Below, piece after piece: positions 16,465 to 24,452 of a stretch of DNA of 64,000 bases. The stretch is from NCBI RefSeq assembly GCF_023715535.1, contig NZ_JAMBOI010000001.1, forward strand, positions 372,001 through 436,000. Direction: 5' to 3'. Source of the DNA: Sporosarcina luteola (GTDB taxonomy: Bacteria; Bacillota; Bacilli; Bacillales_A; Planococcaceae). Both the position numbers and the translations under genes were made by a program. Positions within the stretch are counted from its first letter, which is position 1; each line of letters starts with the position of its first letter. The notes beneath the pieces are model-generated. The model was not told the origin of the DNA, did not search any database, and saw only the letters and a list, made by a program, of their open reading frames with translations.

Positions 16465-16632
16465 TGCGATGAATGGTTTTGACAAATTAGGGGTTTGTTT
16501 CGCAGCGTTATGCGTGAGTTTTGTGATTTATGCGTTTCTGGGCGGTTTTATGCGTGAGTTGTAGGCGTTATGGACTTTTGGGGGCGTTTATGCGTGTTTG
16601 GTGGGATTTATGCGTTTTTGGGGATGGATGCG
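16465..16632 (+). repeat. intergenic repeat locus B (anchor, ATGCG units)
   Basis: Anchor at 16465-16500 (GCGATGAATGG TTTTGACAAATTA), then six units beginning TTATGCG or TTATGGA of about 19-22 bp (16508-16632). It lies between the terminators of two convergent genes. Confidence 0.85.
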
Positions 16633-16675
16633 GAACTTGCTATCGGGGTGGGGGTTGTTTAGGCGCGATTGAACG

Positions 16676-16711
16676 AAAAAGACGGCTGGGGGCCCTCCCC
16701 TTCGCCGTCCT
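16676..16711 (-). terminator. terminator of the SLH-CAP gene
   Basis: On the minus strand GACGGC ... GCCGTC with TTTTTC after it, just past the stop codon at 16719; the loop is about 17 nt. Confidence 0.75.
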
Positions 16712-16718
16712 TTCTTCA

Positions 16719-17801
16719 TTATTTTGTTGAGAAGAGGTGGACCCAATTCGGGGTGCCGCTTGAGTCGGTGGCATAGCCGGTGCCGATGTTCGTGAAGCGG
16801 GACTGGAGGATGTTGGCGCGGTGGCCGGGCGATTCCATCCAGCCTTGGACGACGGTTTCGGCTGAGGTATAGCCTTTGGCGATGTTTTCGCCGTAGGCTG
16901 TCCAATCGTATTTGAAGTGGTCGAGCATGTTGCCGACGGAGCCGTATGTCGGCGAGGTGTGGGCGAAGTAATTGTTCTTCGCCATATCTTCGGCTTTCGC
17001 TTGGGCGATGGCCGAGAGTGCTTTGTCTTGTTTGAGTGCTGCTAGATTTTGTTGTTGGCGTTCGTTGTTTACTAGATTGATGGTTTGTGCTGCTTGTGAG
17101 TCGTCCATTTGGCTTGGCGGCGGCTCAGGGATTGAGTAGATTTTTTCGACGTATTTTCGTTGGACTTGGTCATAGTAGATTTCGCCTGATTTGCGCTTGG
17201 CATCGAATTCGATGGCGCGTTGGATGAAGGCAGCCATGTGGGCGCGGGATACTGGATCGTTCGGCTTGAAATCCCCGCCTTGTTCGGTTGTTGTGATGCC
17301 GAGTTCGGCGATCGTTGTGATGTAGCTATGGTAGCCGTTGATTTTTTTGACGTCTCTGAAGGAGATCAGGTCGTTGTCGTCTACGGTGATGTCGTAGGCG
17401 AGTGTGATGATCTTGGCCATTTGCCCGCGTGTGAGTGATGCGTTCGGGTTGAATGCCTCGCCGTTGTTGAAGATGCCGCGTTCAGTGAGGGCGCGGATAT
17501 GGTCGTAGGCGCCGTGTGCCGGTGTGACGTCTTTGAAGTCCGGCGTAAAGTTATGTGTCGGCTTCGTTTTTGTGGCGAGCGCGACAATTTTAGCAGCTTG
17601 GGCGCGCGTTACTGGTTGGTTGAGTTTGTATGTGCCGTCCGGGTAGCCGTTGATGATGCCTTCGTTTGAGATGGCGTCGATTGGATTGTGGGCCCAGTGG
17701 GATGCCGGAACGTCTGTGAATGATTTTGCTTGTGCTGGTTGGGTTGCGGTTGTGAGAAGCAGCGCTGTTGTGAGGAGTGCTGCTAAGATTTTGAGTTTCA
17801 T
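16719..17801 (-). CDS. SLH-domain protein with C-terminal CAP/SCP domain
   Basis: A 360-residue exported protein. Signal peptide 1-25 (ending AQA), then three SLH segments at about 26-70 (GIINGYPDGTYKLN), 88-135 (RGIFNNGEAFNPNASLTRGQ) and 145-195. A CAP (SCP/PR-1) domain follows at about 238-360: INLVNNERQQQNL, YFAHTSPTYGS, GENIAKGYTSAETVVQGWMESPGHRANIL. YkwD-type CAP proteins are common in Bacillales; their activity is not well established. The SLH block would fix it to the wall polymer. The ATG has a GGAGG site and a TATAAT is centred about 35 bp upstream, though a -35 is unclear. Confidence 0.9.
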   Translation of the reverse strand: MKLKILAALLTTALLLTTATQPAQAKSFTDVPASHWAHNPIDAISNEGIINGYPDGTYKLNQPVTRAQAAKIVALATKTKPTHNFTPDFKDVTPAHGAYDHIRALTERGIFNNGEAFNPNASLTRGQMAKIITLAYDITVDDNDLISFRDVKKINGYHSYITTIAELGITTTEQGGDFKPNDPVSRAHMAAFIQRAIEFDAKRKSGEIYYDQVQRKYVEKIYSIPEPPPSQMDDSQAAQTINLVNNERQQQNLAALKQDKALSAIAQAKAEDMAKNNYFAHTSPTYGSVGNMLDHFKYDWTAYGENIAKGYTSAETVVQGWMESPGHRANILQSRFTNIGTGYATDSSGTPNWVHLFSTK

Positions 17802-17857
17802 AGATTGTTGCCTCCTTTTCTATGATTATACGGATTTTTCGAGTGAGGGGAAGGGAC

Positions 17858-18069
17858 TTTATGCGGGATTGCAGGCGTTTATGCGTATTTGGGAGCGTTT
17901 ATGCGCTTTTGAGGGAATTTATGAGTGTTTGCGGACGGTTATGCGTGAATTCTGGGATTTATGCGTGTTTGGATGAGTTTATGCGTGATTGTTAAGTGAA
18001 CGCGGGAAGTCATGAGGGACTGCCCTTCCCCTGATCGCGCCAAATGGTTTTGGCAAATTAGGGGTTGAT
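17858..18069 (+). repeat. intergenic repeat locus C (ATGCG units, anchor)
   Basis: Seven units starting TTTATGCG or TTTATGAG (17858-17994, period about 20 bp), then CCTTCCCCTGA and the anchor at 18035-18069 (TCGCGCCAAATGG TTTTGGCAAATTA). It lies between the SLH-CAP start and the fra terminator. Confidence 0.85.
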
Positions 18070-18092
18070 ACGGAGCAGGATTTATAGGTAAC

Positions 18093-18124
18093 AAAAAAAG
18101 CTTACTATGGAAGGTAAGCTTTTT
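18093..18124 (-). terminator. terminator of fra
   Basis: On the minus strand AAAAGCTTACC-TTCCATA-GTAAGCTTTTTTT overlaps the stop codon. Confidence 0.85.
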
Positions 18125-18491
18125 ATCGCCAAAAAGTTGTGCATTCTGCTTTGTCCGAGATGTTGTACTCGATCATCTTCTCGAGTAGTCCGTAATCGAA
18201 CGGACGGCTCCATGGGAATTGGACTAGCATTTTGGTGTGCTTGTAGCCGGCCTCCACGATTTGGTCGGAGAAGTGGATGATGCCTGCCTGTTCAGGGGAT
18301 GCGGCTAAATGCTGTTTCGATACGCTGAAGCCGATGATGTAGGTGCCGTGATCGATGAACATCGGTTGGTTCCATTTGATTACTGGCGTCAGTTCGGGAT
18401 ATTTCGTTTTAACCCATGACAATACTTCTTCGGTTCTCGCCCGATGTTCCGGGTTATCGATTTTCGTTAGGAATTCTGCGAATACTTCCAT
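18123..18491 (-). CDS. fra: intracellular iron chaperone frataxin homologue (YdhG/Fra, DUF1801)
   Basis: A 122-residue cytosolic protein nearly co-linear with B. subtilis YdhG (Fra), the frataxin-like iron chaperone that delivers iron for Fe-S cluster and haem synthesis. Conserved stretches include RTEEVLSWVKTKYPEL, IKWNQPMFIDHGTYIIGFSVSKQHLA and the terminal LLEKMIEYNISDKAECTTFWR. ATG follows AGGAGG. It is a single gene with its own terminator, flanked on both sides by repeat loci. Assignment rests on remembered family similarity. Confidence 0.85.
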   Translation of the reverse strand: MEVFAEFLTKIDNPEHRARTEEVLSWVKTKYPELTPVIKWNQPMFIDHGTYIIGFSVSKQHLAASPEQAGIIHFSDQIVEAGYKHTKMLVQFPWSRPFDYGLLEKMIEYNISDKAECTTFWR

Positions 18492-18604
18492 CTGGAAACC
18501 TCCTATTTTCAGTTAGGTTATCTACATTGCATTATATAGGCTTGTCTTGTTGGTTGGCAATGATGTGTTGGTCGCGGGAGTTTTGTGAGATCACCCTCCC
18601 CTTC

Positions 18605-18784
18605 TCGCGCTGAATGGTTTTAACAACTAAAGGGGTTGTTTTGGAGGCGTTATGCGTGAGTTTGAGAGTTTATGCGTTTCTGGGTGGATTTATGCGCGGA
18701 TGCCGGCGGTTATGCGTGGAGTTTGGAATTTACGCGTATTTGGAGGAGTTTATGGACTTTTGGAAGTGTTTATGCGGAATTGAG
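18605..18784 (+). repeat. intergenic repeat locus D (anchor, ATGCG units)
   Basis: Anchor at 18605-18640 (TCGCGCTGAATGG TTTTAACAACTAA), then about seven units of TTATGCG, TTACGCG or TTATGGA type (18650-18784). It begins 15 bp past the EamA stop codon on the leftward strand. Confidence 0.85.
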
Positions 18785-18789
18785 TTGGT

Positions 18790-18810
18790 TGAGCCGTCGT
18801 TAGGACGGCT
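18790..18810 (-). terminator. hairpin at the EamA gene end
   Basis: GAGCCGTC-GTTAG-GACGGCTC overlaps the last codons. It lacks a T tract on the minus strand, so efficiency is uncertain. Confidence 0.45.
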
Positions 18811-19711
18811 CGGGTTTGGTTTTGCGTTTCTTCCATAAGTCTTCTGCCGCGCCGGAGCCTAGGATGACGCCGATGATAATCAGGACGAAGCCGATCAGGT
18901 GGCGGCCGGTGATGATTTCTCCGAGGAAGAGCGCTGAGCCGACCAGGGAGAAGAGTGTGTTCAAGTTCATGAAGATGGCGGCTTTGGCGGGGCCTATTTG
19001 ACCGACTGAATAGTTGTATAGCATATGCCCTACGGCCGTTGCGAAAATGGCGCTTGCGGCGAATACTACCCAGAAGCTTGGCGGGACGGTTGTGAATTTG
19101 ACGAGTTCGCCGGGCTCTTGGATGAGGCTGATGACGAACAGGAATAGGCTTCCGACGGTTAGCATGTACGCGGTGAGAAGCCTTGGGTCCAGCGTCCTTG
19201 CTGCCTTAGCGATTACCAAAAAAGAAAGGACTTGTGCAAGGATGGCGAAGAAGATGAATGCGTCGCCGAGCTTGAGGCCGGTGAAGCTATCGCCGCCTGC
19301 GAGGACGACGGATCCGATGCCGATGAAGCCGACTGCTGCGCCGATCCATTGGATTCTGGTCGGGTAGTTGCGCAGGATGAGTGCTGTGCATATTGCTGTT
19401 AGCACTGGGCCGGTTCCAAGGATTAGGCTGGCGTTGGTGCCGGTTGTCCGGAAGAGGCCCATGTTGAGGAAGTAGTGGTGGAGGACGACGTTGAGTGCGG
19501 CTCCGCCGATTATGTATGTCCATTCTTTTTTTGTTGGGAGGCGGAGGATTTTGAGGGCTCCGAGGATGATGAATACGGTGATGCCTGCTGTTAGGACGCG
19601 GAGTGCGGTCATGGTGACGGGATGCATGAAGGTGAGCATGTATTTGAGCATGGGGAGGTTAGCGCCCCATAGGAGCATGGTGATGGTGAGGAATGTGTAG
19701 AGTTTCCACAT
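18800..19711 (-). CDS. EamA-family drug/metabolite transporter
   Basis: A 303-residue inner-membrane protein with ten predicted hydrophobic segments in two EamA repeats (about 5-138 and 148-285). Typical signatures are ANLPMLKYML at the start, WTYIIGGAALNVVLHHYFLN, GTNASLILGTGPVLTA and, in the second half, PAKAAIFMNLNTLFSLVGSALFLGEIITGRHLIGFVLIIIGV. EamA proteins export amino acids, metabolites or drugs by proton exchange; the substrate cannot be inferred. ATG follows AGAAGGG. It is monocistronic, between repeat loci D and E. Confidence 0.88.
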   Translation of the reverse strand: MWKLYTFLTITMLLWGANLPMLKYMLTFMHPVTMTALRVLTAGITVFIILGALKILRLPTKKEWTYIIGGAALNVVLHHYFLNMGLFRTTGTNASLILGTGPVLTAICTALILRNYPTRIQWIGAAVGFIGIGSVVLAGGDSFTGLKLGDAFIFFAILAQVLSFLVIAKAARTLDPRLLTAYMLTVGSLFLFVISLIQEPGELVKFTTVPPSFWVVFAASAIFATAVGHMLYNYSVGQIGPAKAAIFMNLNTLFSLVGSALFLGEIITGRHLIGFVLIIIGVILGSGAAEDLWKKRKTKPEPS

Positions 19712-19768
19712 GTTGGTTGCCCTTCTTTCTTGGTTTCGATAGATCCTAGTTTAGCATATGGGGTGTGG

Positions 19769-20018
19769 TTTATGCGTGAGTTTTTGGGACTAAGCGCGAT
19801 TTGGGATCGCGGGGAATAATTTGAGCTTCCCTTCCCTGTTCGCGCCTAATGGTTTTGACAAATTAAAGGGTTAGATTCAAGGCGTTATGCGTGATTGTAG
19901 GAGTTTATGCGCGTTTGCCGGCGTTTATGCGCGTATAAGGAGATTTATGCGTGGGAATTCGATTTTATGCGTATGTGGGAGGATTTATGCGTGAGTTTTT
20001 CAGTTTATGCGTTTTTGG
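19769..20018 (+). repeat. intergenic repeat locus E (single unit, anchor, ATGCG units)
   Basis: One TTTATGCG unit at 19769-19790, then CTTCCCTTCCCTG and the anchor at 19840-19875 (TCGCGCCTAATGG TTTTGACAAATTA), then seven units at 19884-20018 with 19-21 bp period. The array ends about 6 bp from the panF terminator. Confidence 0.85.
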
Positions 20019-20023
20019 GATGG

Positions 20024-20058
20024 GAAAGCGGACTCTCGGTTATGGGAGTCCGCTTTTC
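20024..20058 (-). terminator. terminator of panF
   Basis: On the minus strand GAAAAGCGGACTCC ... GAGTCCGCTTTC forms an 11-12 bp stem just past the stop. Confidence 0.8.
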
Positions 20059-20060
20059 AT

Positions 20061-21503
20061 TCAGAATCTGAAGGCTTTTCGCTGGATGGCGAGGGAGCCG
20101 ATGATGTAGGCGATCAGGGACAGGACGACGGGGATCGTGACTGTGTGGACGCCGAGCAGGTTGCCGTATGTCGTGTTGTAGAAGTGGATCGCGATGTAGC
20201 TGGCGATACCGGTGATCATGCTGAGTATTGCGCCGTATTTGTTGCCGTATTTCCAGTAGAGTCCGAGGACGATTGGCCAGATGAAGGCGGCTTCGAGTCC
20301 TCCGAAGGCGAATAGGTTCAGGAAGATGAGCAGGTCGGGCGGCTGGAGGGCGAGCAGGAAGACGATGATTCCCAGGATGCCGGTGACGCCGATGCTTATC
20401 TGTTTGACCCGCTTTTCAGTTGCTTCCGGTTTGATGAAGTTCAGGTAGACGTCTTTGACGATCGCTGAGCTGACGAGCAGCAACAGCGAGTCGACGGTCG
20501 ACATGATGGCCGCCATTGGTGCCGCGAGGACGATGCCTGCGAGCCATGGGGGCAATACTTCAAGCGCGATTAACGGAATGACCTTATCCCCTACGTCGAT
20601 GCCCGGCATGACGGGTCTTGCAAAGACGCCGATCAGGTGCATGTTGAGCATGATGAAGCCTGTTACGATTGTGCCGATGACGAGTGCCCGGTGCATGGCG
20701 CGGGAGCTTTTGTAGCTCATGGCGCGGACGGCCATTTGCGGTAGTCCGACGACGCCGACGCCGACGAGTATCCAAAAGGAGGATACGTATGCGGCTGTGA
20801 GGGTTCCGTCCGCCCCGAATGGCGTGACGAGTCTCGGGTTTTCATTCAATAGATCCTGCATGATTGCCGGGACTCCCCCGCCCGCGATGATGACGCCGAT
20901 GAGCAGGATGAGTGTGCCGACGACCATGATTGCTCCTTGGACGGCGTCTGTCAGTGCGACGGCGCGGAATCCGCCGATCGTCACGTAGACGAGGACGGAA
21001 ATCGCGAAGATGAAAAGTGCCGATGTGTACTGGAGCCCGGTCAGCGATTCGATGAGCCGTCCCCCGCCGACCCATTGCGCGGTCATGGCGGAGAATAGGA
21101 AGATGATGATGGCGATCGCTGAAAGGATCGCGACGGCTGGGCTGTTGTAGCGCGCCTTCAGGAAGTCGATCATCGTGACAGCGTTGTATTTTCGGGCTAG
21201 AATGGCGAATTTCTTCCCGAGGACGAGTAGGACGAAATAGCCGGTGACGACTTGGGTCATGGCGAGCAGAATCCATCCGAAGCCGACTGTGTAGGCGGTT
21301 CCGGGTCCCCCGAGGAAGCTCGATGCGCTGCCGTATGTGGCGACCATCGTCATGGCGAGGACGAAGCCGCCGAGTTCGCGTCCTCCTAGGAAGTATTCTT
21401 GGAGGAATCCGCCGGTTGAGCTCATCTGCTTGGATGCGATGAAGCCGATGGCGAAGATCGCAATCAGGAAGATGGCGAGCGGGATGATGACTTGGATGTT
21501 CAT
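20061..21503 (-). CDS. panF: sodium/pantothenate symporter
   Basis: A 480-residue sodium:solute symporter (SSS family) with about 13 transmembrane segments; it imports pantothenate with Na+. Family landmarks: FLQEYFLGGRELGGFVLAMTMVATYGSASSFLGGPG (about 33-68), GFRAVALTDAVQGAIMVVGT, and MAAIMSTVDSLLLLVSSAIVKDVY. Its start overlaps the upstream DUF997 gene by the ATGA at 21500-21503, the usual yhdT-panF arrangement, which supports PanF over other SSS substrates. Confidence 0.9.
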   Translation of the reverse strand: MNIQVIIPLAIFLIAIFAIGFIASKQMSSTGGFLQEYFLGGRELGGFVLAMTMVATYGSASSFLGGPGTAYTVGFGWILLAMTQVVTGYFVLLVLGKKFAILARKYNAVTMIDFLKARYNSPAVAILSAIAIIIFLFSAMTAQWVGGGRLIESLTGLQYTSALFIFAISVLVYVTIGGFRAVALTDAVQGAIMVVGTLILLIGVIIAGGGVPAIMQDLLNENPRLVTPFGADGTLTAAYVSSFWILVGVGVVGLPQMAVRAMSYKSSRAMHRALVIGTIVTGFIMLNMHLIGVFARPVMPGIDVGDKVIPLIALEVLPPWLAGIVLAAPMAAIMSTVDSLLLLVSSAIVKDVYLNFIKPEATEKRVKQISIGVTGILGIIVFLLALQPPDLLIFLNLFAFGGLEAAFIWPIVLGLYWKYGNKYGAILSMITGIASYIAIHFYNTTYGNLLGVHTVTIPVVLSLIAYIIGSLAIQRKAFRF

Positions 21504-21844
21504 TTTGTCGGTGATTCCTCCTTTGGTGTTACATTAGGGTCCGCGTTCCGGTCCAGATTCGGATCAGCGTCGAGCGGGACTTCTTTCAGAACGTATTTCG
21601 TGATGATGATGACGATTACGGACATCAGGATGAAGCCGACGACGCAGCTGTAGAAGAACCAGTCGGGCAGGCCGAGGATGTATGTATATTCTTCGGGCGG
21701 GCGGGAGCCGAGTCCGTAGGCGAAGCCGTACCACCAGATGAAGTTGAAGATTGCGAGTGCGACGCCGATGAGTGCTTCTTTGTGCGCGATTTTGAATCGC
21801 GGGTCGGGCTTGTATGGTTCGGGCGGCGTTTGATTGACGGGCAT
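21500..21844 (-). CDS. yhdT: YhdT-family (DUF997) small membrane protein
   Basis: A 114-residue protein with two transmembrane segments (about 25-47, IGVALAIFNFIWWYGFAYGLG, and 62-85) and a charged, Pro/Asp-rich C-terminal tail. YhdT proteins are encoded next to PanF in many bacteria and are thought to be an accessory of the symporter, though their role is not proven. ATG follows AAAGGAG. Overlap with panF by 4 bp indicates translational coupling. Confidence 0.85.
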   Translation of the reverse strand: MPVNQTPPEPYKPDPRFKIAHKEALIGVALAIFNFIWWYGFAYGLGSRPPEEYTYILGLPDWFFYSCVVGFILMSVIVIIITKYVLKEVPLDADPNLDRNADPNVTPKEESPTK

Positions 21845-21967
21845 TTTTGGGTGCTCCTTTCTATTTGGAGTTCGATTTAAGGCTTTGAGGTTGATTATAC
21901 AGGAATTCCTTGTTTTAGGGAGGGGGTAATTGGAGATTGATAGATATTGGGAGTGCGGAAGCGAGCG

Positions 21968-22178
21968 GTTATGCGTGAGTTTCGGGATTTATGCGTGGAT
22001 GGCGGCGTTTATGAGCGTATCGGCTTTGTTATGCGTGATTGCGGAAGGTTATGGGCTTTTGGAGACGTTTATGAGTTTGTGGGCGAATTTATGCGTGTTT
22101 GAGGGTGGCGCGGAGTTTCTTCTATTGAATAGAAAGTGTGAATCGCGCGGAATGGTTTTGGCAAATTAAGGAGTTTGA
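21968..22178 (+). repeat. intergenic repeat locus F (ATGCG units, anchor)
   Basis: Seven units starting TTATGCG, TTATGAG or TTATGGG (21968-22109, about 20 bp period), then the anchor at 22143-22178 (TCGCGCGGAATGG TTTTGGCAAATTA), which abuts the NERD gene terminator. Confidence 0.85.
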
Positions 22179-22181
22179 TTG

Positions 22182-22212
22182 AAAAAGCGCTCCATGGTGG
22201 GAGCGCTTTTTT
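22182..22212 (-). terminator. terminator of the first NERD gene
   Basis: On the minus strand AAAAAAGCGCTCC-CACCA-TGGAGCGCTTTTTC; an almost perfect stem overlapping the stop codon. Confidence 0.85.
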
Positions 22213-23182
22213 ATGGAGTTGGTGATTTATCTTTCATTAGTACATAGTGTGCCGCTTTCCGTTCGCCGATGAGTTGGAGGCCGGATTTGCCGAGAAGGCC
22301 GCGGGCGACGTTGCGGTTGTTGAGCTGGGTGAAGTAGCGGAATTCACGGTTCGTCATTTGCGGTTTGATTAGCATGAACCAGTCTTGGACGGTTTGGTGG
22401 TGCTCCGTTTTTCCGGTGTGGCCGCATGATTGGCAGTTCCACTTTTCCCTCCCCCACTGCATGCCTGGCTGGTCGCAAGTTGGGCAGATGACGCCTGGTG
22501 CGATGTCAGCGGGGTTGATGTCGTATAGGTTGGCGAGCGGGAAGGGATTGTATTCTTTATGGTGTTCGAGTAAGGCGAGCGCCAGGTTATGGACTGCGTG
22601 TCCATCGAGAATATGTTCATTCACGGGCAGCGACCGGAAATGGGCGGGTGCTTCGTAGGTGAACATCGTTTTCATTTCAGGCGATGGGTGCTCGATGGCG
22701 AGTTCGTTGGTGTGTGCGAATGTGAGGATGCCGTCGATGGGGATTTGGATGCTGCGTTTGTCGAGCCAGTTTTTGAGCAGGTGGATTTTCCGGTCGATTT
22801 CGGTGTATGGATTGCGCATCGGTTTGCGGTCGCCGTTCTGGAATACGCGGATGAATTGGGTCGGGTTCGCTTTGATGACCGTTTTGTCTTTATGGTTTTT
22901 CACTTCGACGATGGTGATCGATGATGGCGTGATGAGCAGCGAGTCGATTTGGAAATAGGCGCCGTCGTGCTGCAGGTAGAGGTCGTGGAGGATGGCGTGC
23001 GGATAGTCCGGCGTGAATTCGATAATGTGGGCGTCGTATTCGAGTTCACCGTTGTAGCCCGCTTGACAGATGAGCAGGTTTTTTAAGACAGCGTGCTTTT
23101 TAGCGTGATTGTTCGGCAGGCGTTTGTCCAGGGATATGAGTGCTTTCAGTTCGTTTGGCATTGTCCGTTTTTTGTAGATCAA
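22211..23182 (-). CDS. NERD-domain nuclease-related protein with zinc ribbon (paralogue 1)
   Basis: A 323-residue protein with an N-terminal NERD domain (about 38-150), a PD-(D/E)XK-like fold. The nuclease-like residues are kept: E46 in AGYNGE, D80 in FQIDSLLI, and E93/K95 in VEVKN. A C-terminal zinc ribbon follows (CPTC and CQSC, about residues 236-258). Start is TTG after GAGGTGATG. NERD proteins are poorly characterised; a DNA-processing role is inferred from fold. A paralogue with the same layout is at 61816-62757, and both genes have repeat arrays on both sides. Confidence 0.85.
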   Translation of the reverse strand: MIYKKRTMPNELKALISLDKRLPNNHAKKHAVLKNLLICQAGYNGELEYDAHIIEFTPDYPHAILHDLYLQHDGAYFQIDSLLITPSSITIVEVKNHKDKTVIKANPTQFIRVFQNGDRKPMRNPYTEIDRKIHLLKNWLDKRSIQIPIDGILTFAHTNELAIEHPSPEMKTMFTYEAPAHFRSLPVNEHILDGHAVHNLALALLEHHKEYNPFPLANLYDINPADIAPGVICPTCDQPGMQWGREKWNCQSCGHTGKTEHHQTVQDWFMLIKPQMTNREFRYFTQLNNRNVARGLLGKSGLQLIGERKAAHYVLMKDKSPTP

Positions 23183-23336
23183 TTTTTCATCACCTCATGT
23201 TTAGTTTAGCTTGCTTGTTGTGCGAATGGAATAGTTTGGATGAAGATTGCGTTTTGGGCCGTTTTTGGCGTTTAAAGATGGATTTCGGACTGATTTCAGC
23301 GTTTGAAAATGGGTTTTGCTAGTTTGGTTGATAGAG

Positions 23337-23591
23337 TTTATGCGTGGATGTGGGAGATTATGCGGGGATTTTTTGGGATATGCGTGTTGTGGGGAGTTTA
23401 TGCGTGATTTTTGGGGGTTATGTGTTTTTGAAGAAGGATATGAGCTTTTCGGAGGGGTTCTGAGTGGTTGGCAGCATTTATGAGTTTCTGGGGGGATTTA
23501 TGCGTGATTGAGTGATGAACGTGGGGATTTGCTTGTTGGGAAAGGCGGTTTTTTATCGCGCTGAATGCTTTTGACAAATAAGGGGGTTTAT
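23337..23591 (+). repeat. intergenic repeat locus G (ATGCG units, anchor)
   Basis: Nine diverged units (TTATGCG, TTATGTG, ATATGAG, TTCTGAG) at 23337-23514, then the anchor at 23556-23591 (TCGCGCTGAATGC TTTTGACAAATAA), which lies next to the exonuclease gene terminator. Confidence 0.85.
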
Positions 23592-23598
23592 TTCATTA

Positions 23599-23622
23599 AG
23601 AAAACCGCCAGGCTCGGCGGTT
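23599..23622 (-). terminator. terminator of the exonuclease gene
   Basis: On the minus strand AACCGCC-GAGCCT-GGCGGTT then TTCTT, overlapping the stop codon. Confidence 0.8.
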
Positions 23623-24226
23623 ATTGGGTGCAGTATTGGTAGATGGCGGCGGTGGCCAGGCAGTCGCCGATTGCGTCGTGGGCATCGTGTTCGAGTTGGA
23701 GGTGCTTGGCCAGGGTGCCGAGTTTGTGGTTCGGCGTTTCTGTTATGGCTTTGCGTGCCAGTTTGACGGTGTCGATGACGGTGTATTCGGGAATCTTGAT
23801 GCCTTCGATGTTGTCGAGGGCGTAGAGGAAGCCCATGTCGAAGCTGGCGTTGTGGGCGATGATGGGCAGGTCGCCGATGAATTCGATGAGTTCGTCGATT
23901 TTGTGTTCGATTGTCGGGGCCCACTGGACCATTTCGTTCGTGATCCCGGTGAGCCGAGTGATCGTGATTGGAATGTGTCGCTCCGGATTGATGAATGTGT
24001 TGATGAATTCGATCTGCTCGTGATTGATGTATTTGAGGGCGCCGATCTGGATGATGCGGTCTGCGCCAGCTCGGAAGCCTGTCGTTTCGAAGTCGAGGAC
24101 GATGTAATCTTTGACGTGTCTGGATGTTGTTTTATATTTTTTGACCCTTGAAGCGCGGCGGGCGCCCCAGTTTTGGATGTCCGTCTTGGTCTGCAGCAGC
24201 TGTGCGGCTTTACGATTCGGGCTCAT
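23621..24226 (-). CDS. DnaQ-like 3'-5' exonuclease (DEDDh)
   Basis: A 201-residue exonuclease of the DNA polymerase III epsilon/PolC exonuclease family. All five DEDDh residues can be placed: D45 and E47 in VLDFETTG, D130 in AHNASFDMGFL, H183 and D188 in HDAHDAIGDCLATAA. The segment TRLTGIT is also conserved. It hydrolyses single-stranded DNA or RNA 3' ends and may proofread or trim repair intermediates. ATG follows AAAGGATG. It is divergent from the multidrug transporter. Confidence 0.88.
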   Translation of the reverse strand: MSPNRKAAQLLQTKTDIQNWGARRASRVKKYKTTSRHVKDYIVLDFETTGFRAGADRIIQIGALKYINHEQIEFINTFINPERHIPITITRLTGITNEMVQWAPTIEHKIDELIEFIGDLPIIAHNASFDMGFLYALDNIEGIKIPEYTVIDTVKLARKAITETPNHKLGTLAKHLQLEHDAHDAIGDCLATAAIYQYCTQ

Positions 24227-24340
24227 CTTGGATGCACATCCTTTATTTTTCTCGTTTGTTTCATTTATATTACTATATTACACCTTATTCCGACTATTAA
24301 ACTACTATTGCGTTTTTAATTCAATAATCCCCGAAAGGCA

Positions 24341-24369
24341 TTGCAAGTTGCCTATTGGCATGTTATTAT
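24341..24369 (+). promoter_or_regulatory. sigma-A promoter of the multidrug transporter
   Basis: TTGCAA (24341-24346), 17-bp spacer, TATTAT (24364-24369). About 80 bp lie between the -10 and the ATG. Confidence 0.6.
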
Positions 24370-24452
24370 TGTCCTCTTATTTTGAAGCTTCTTTTCGACT
24401 ACTTTCAAGGAAGAATGCTAATAATATTTAGGTAGACGAGAGGAGTTTTTTT

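Noticed and set aside
21968-23591. Arrays as an exclusive NERD-based defence island
   Set aside because: Twelve of the fourteen array loci flank ordinary genes, so an exclusive link is not supported; only the co-occurrence is reported.
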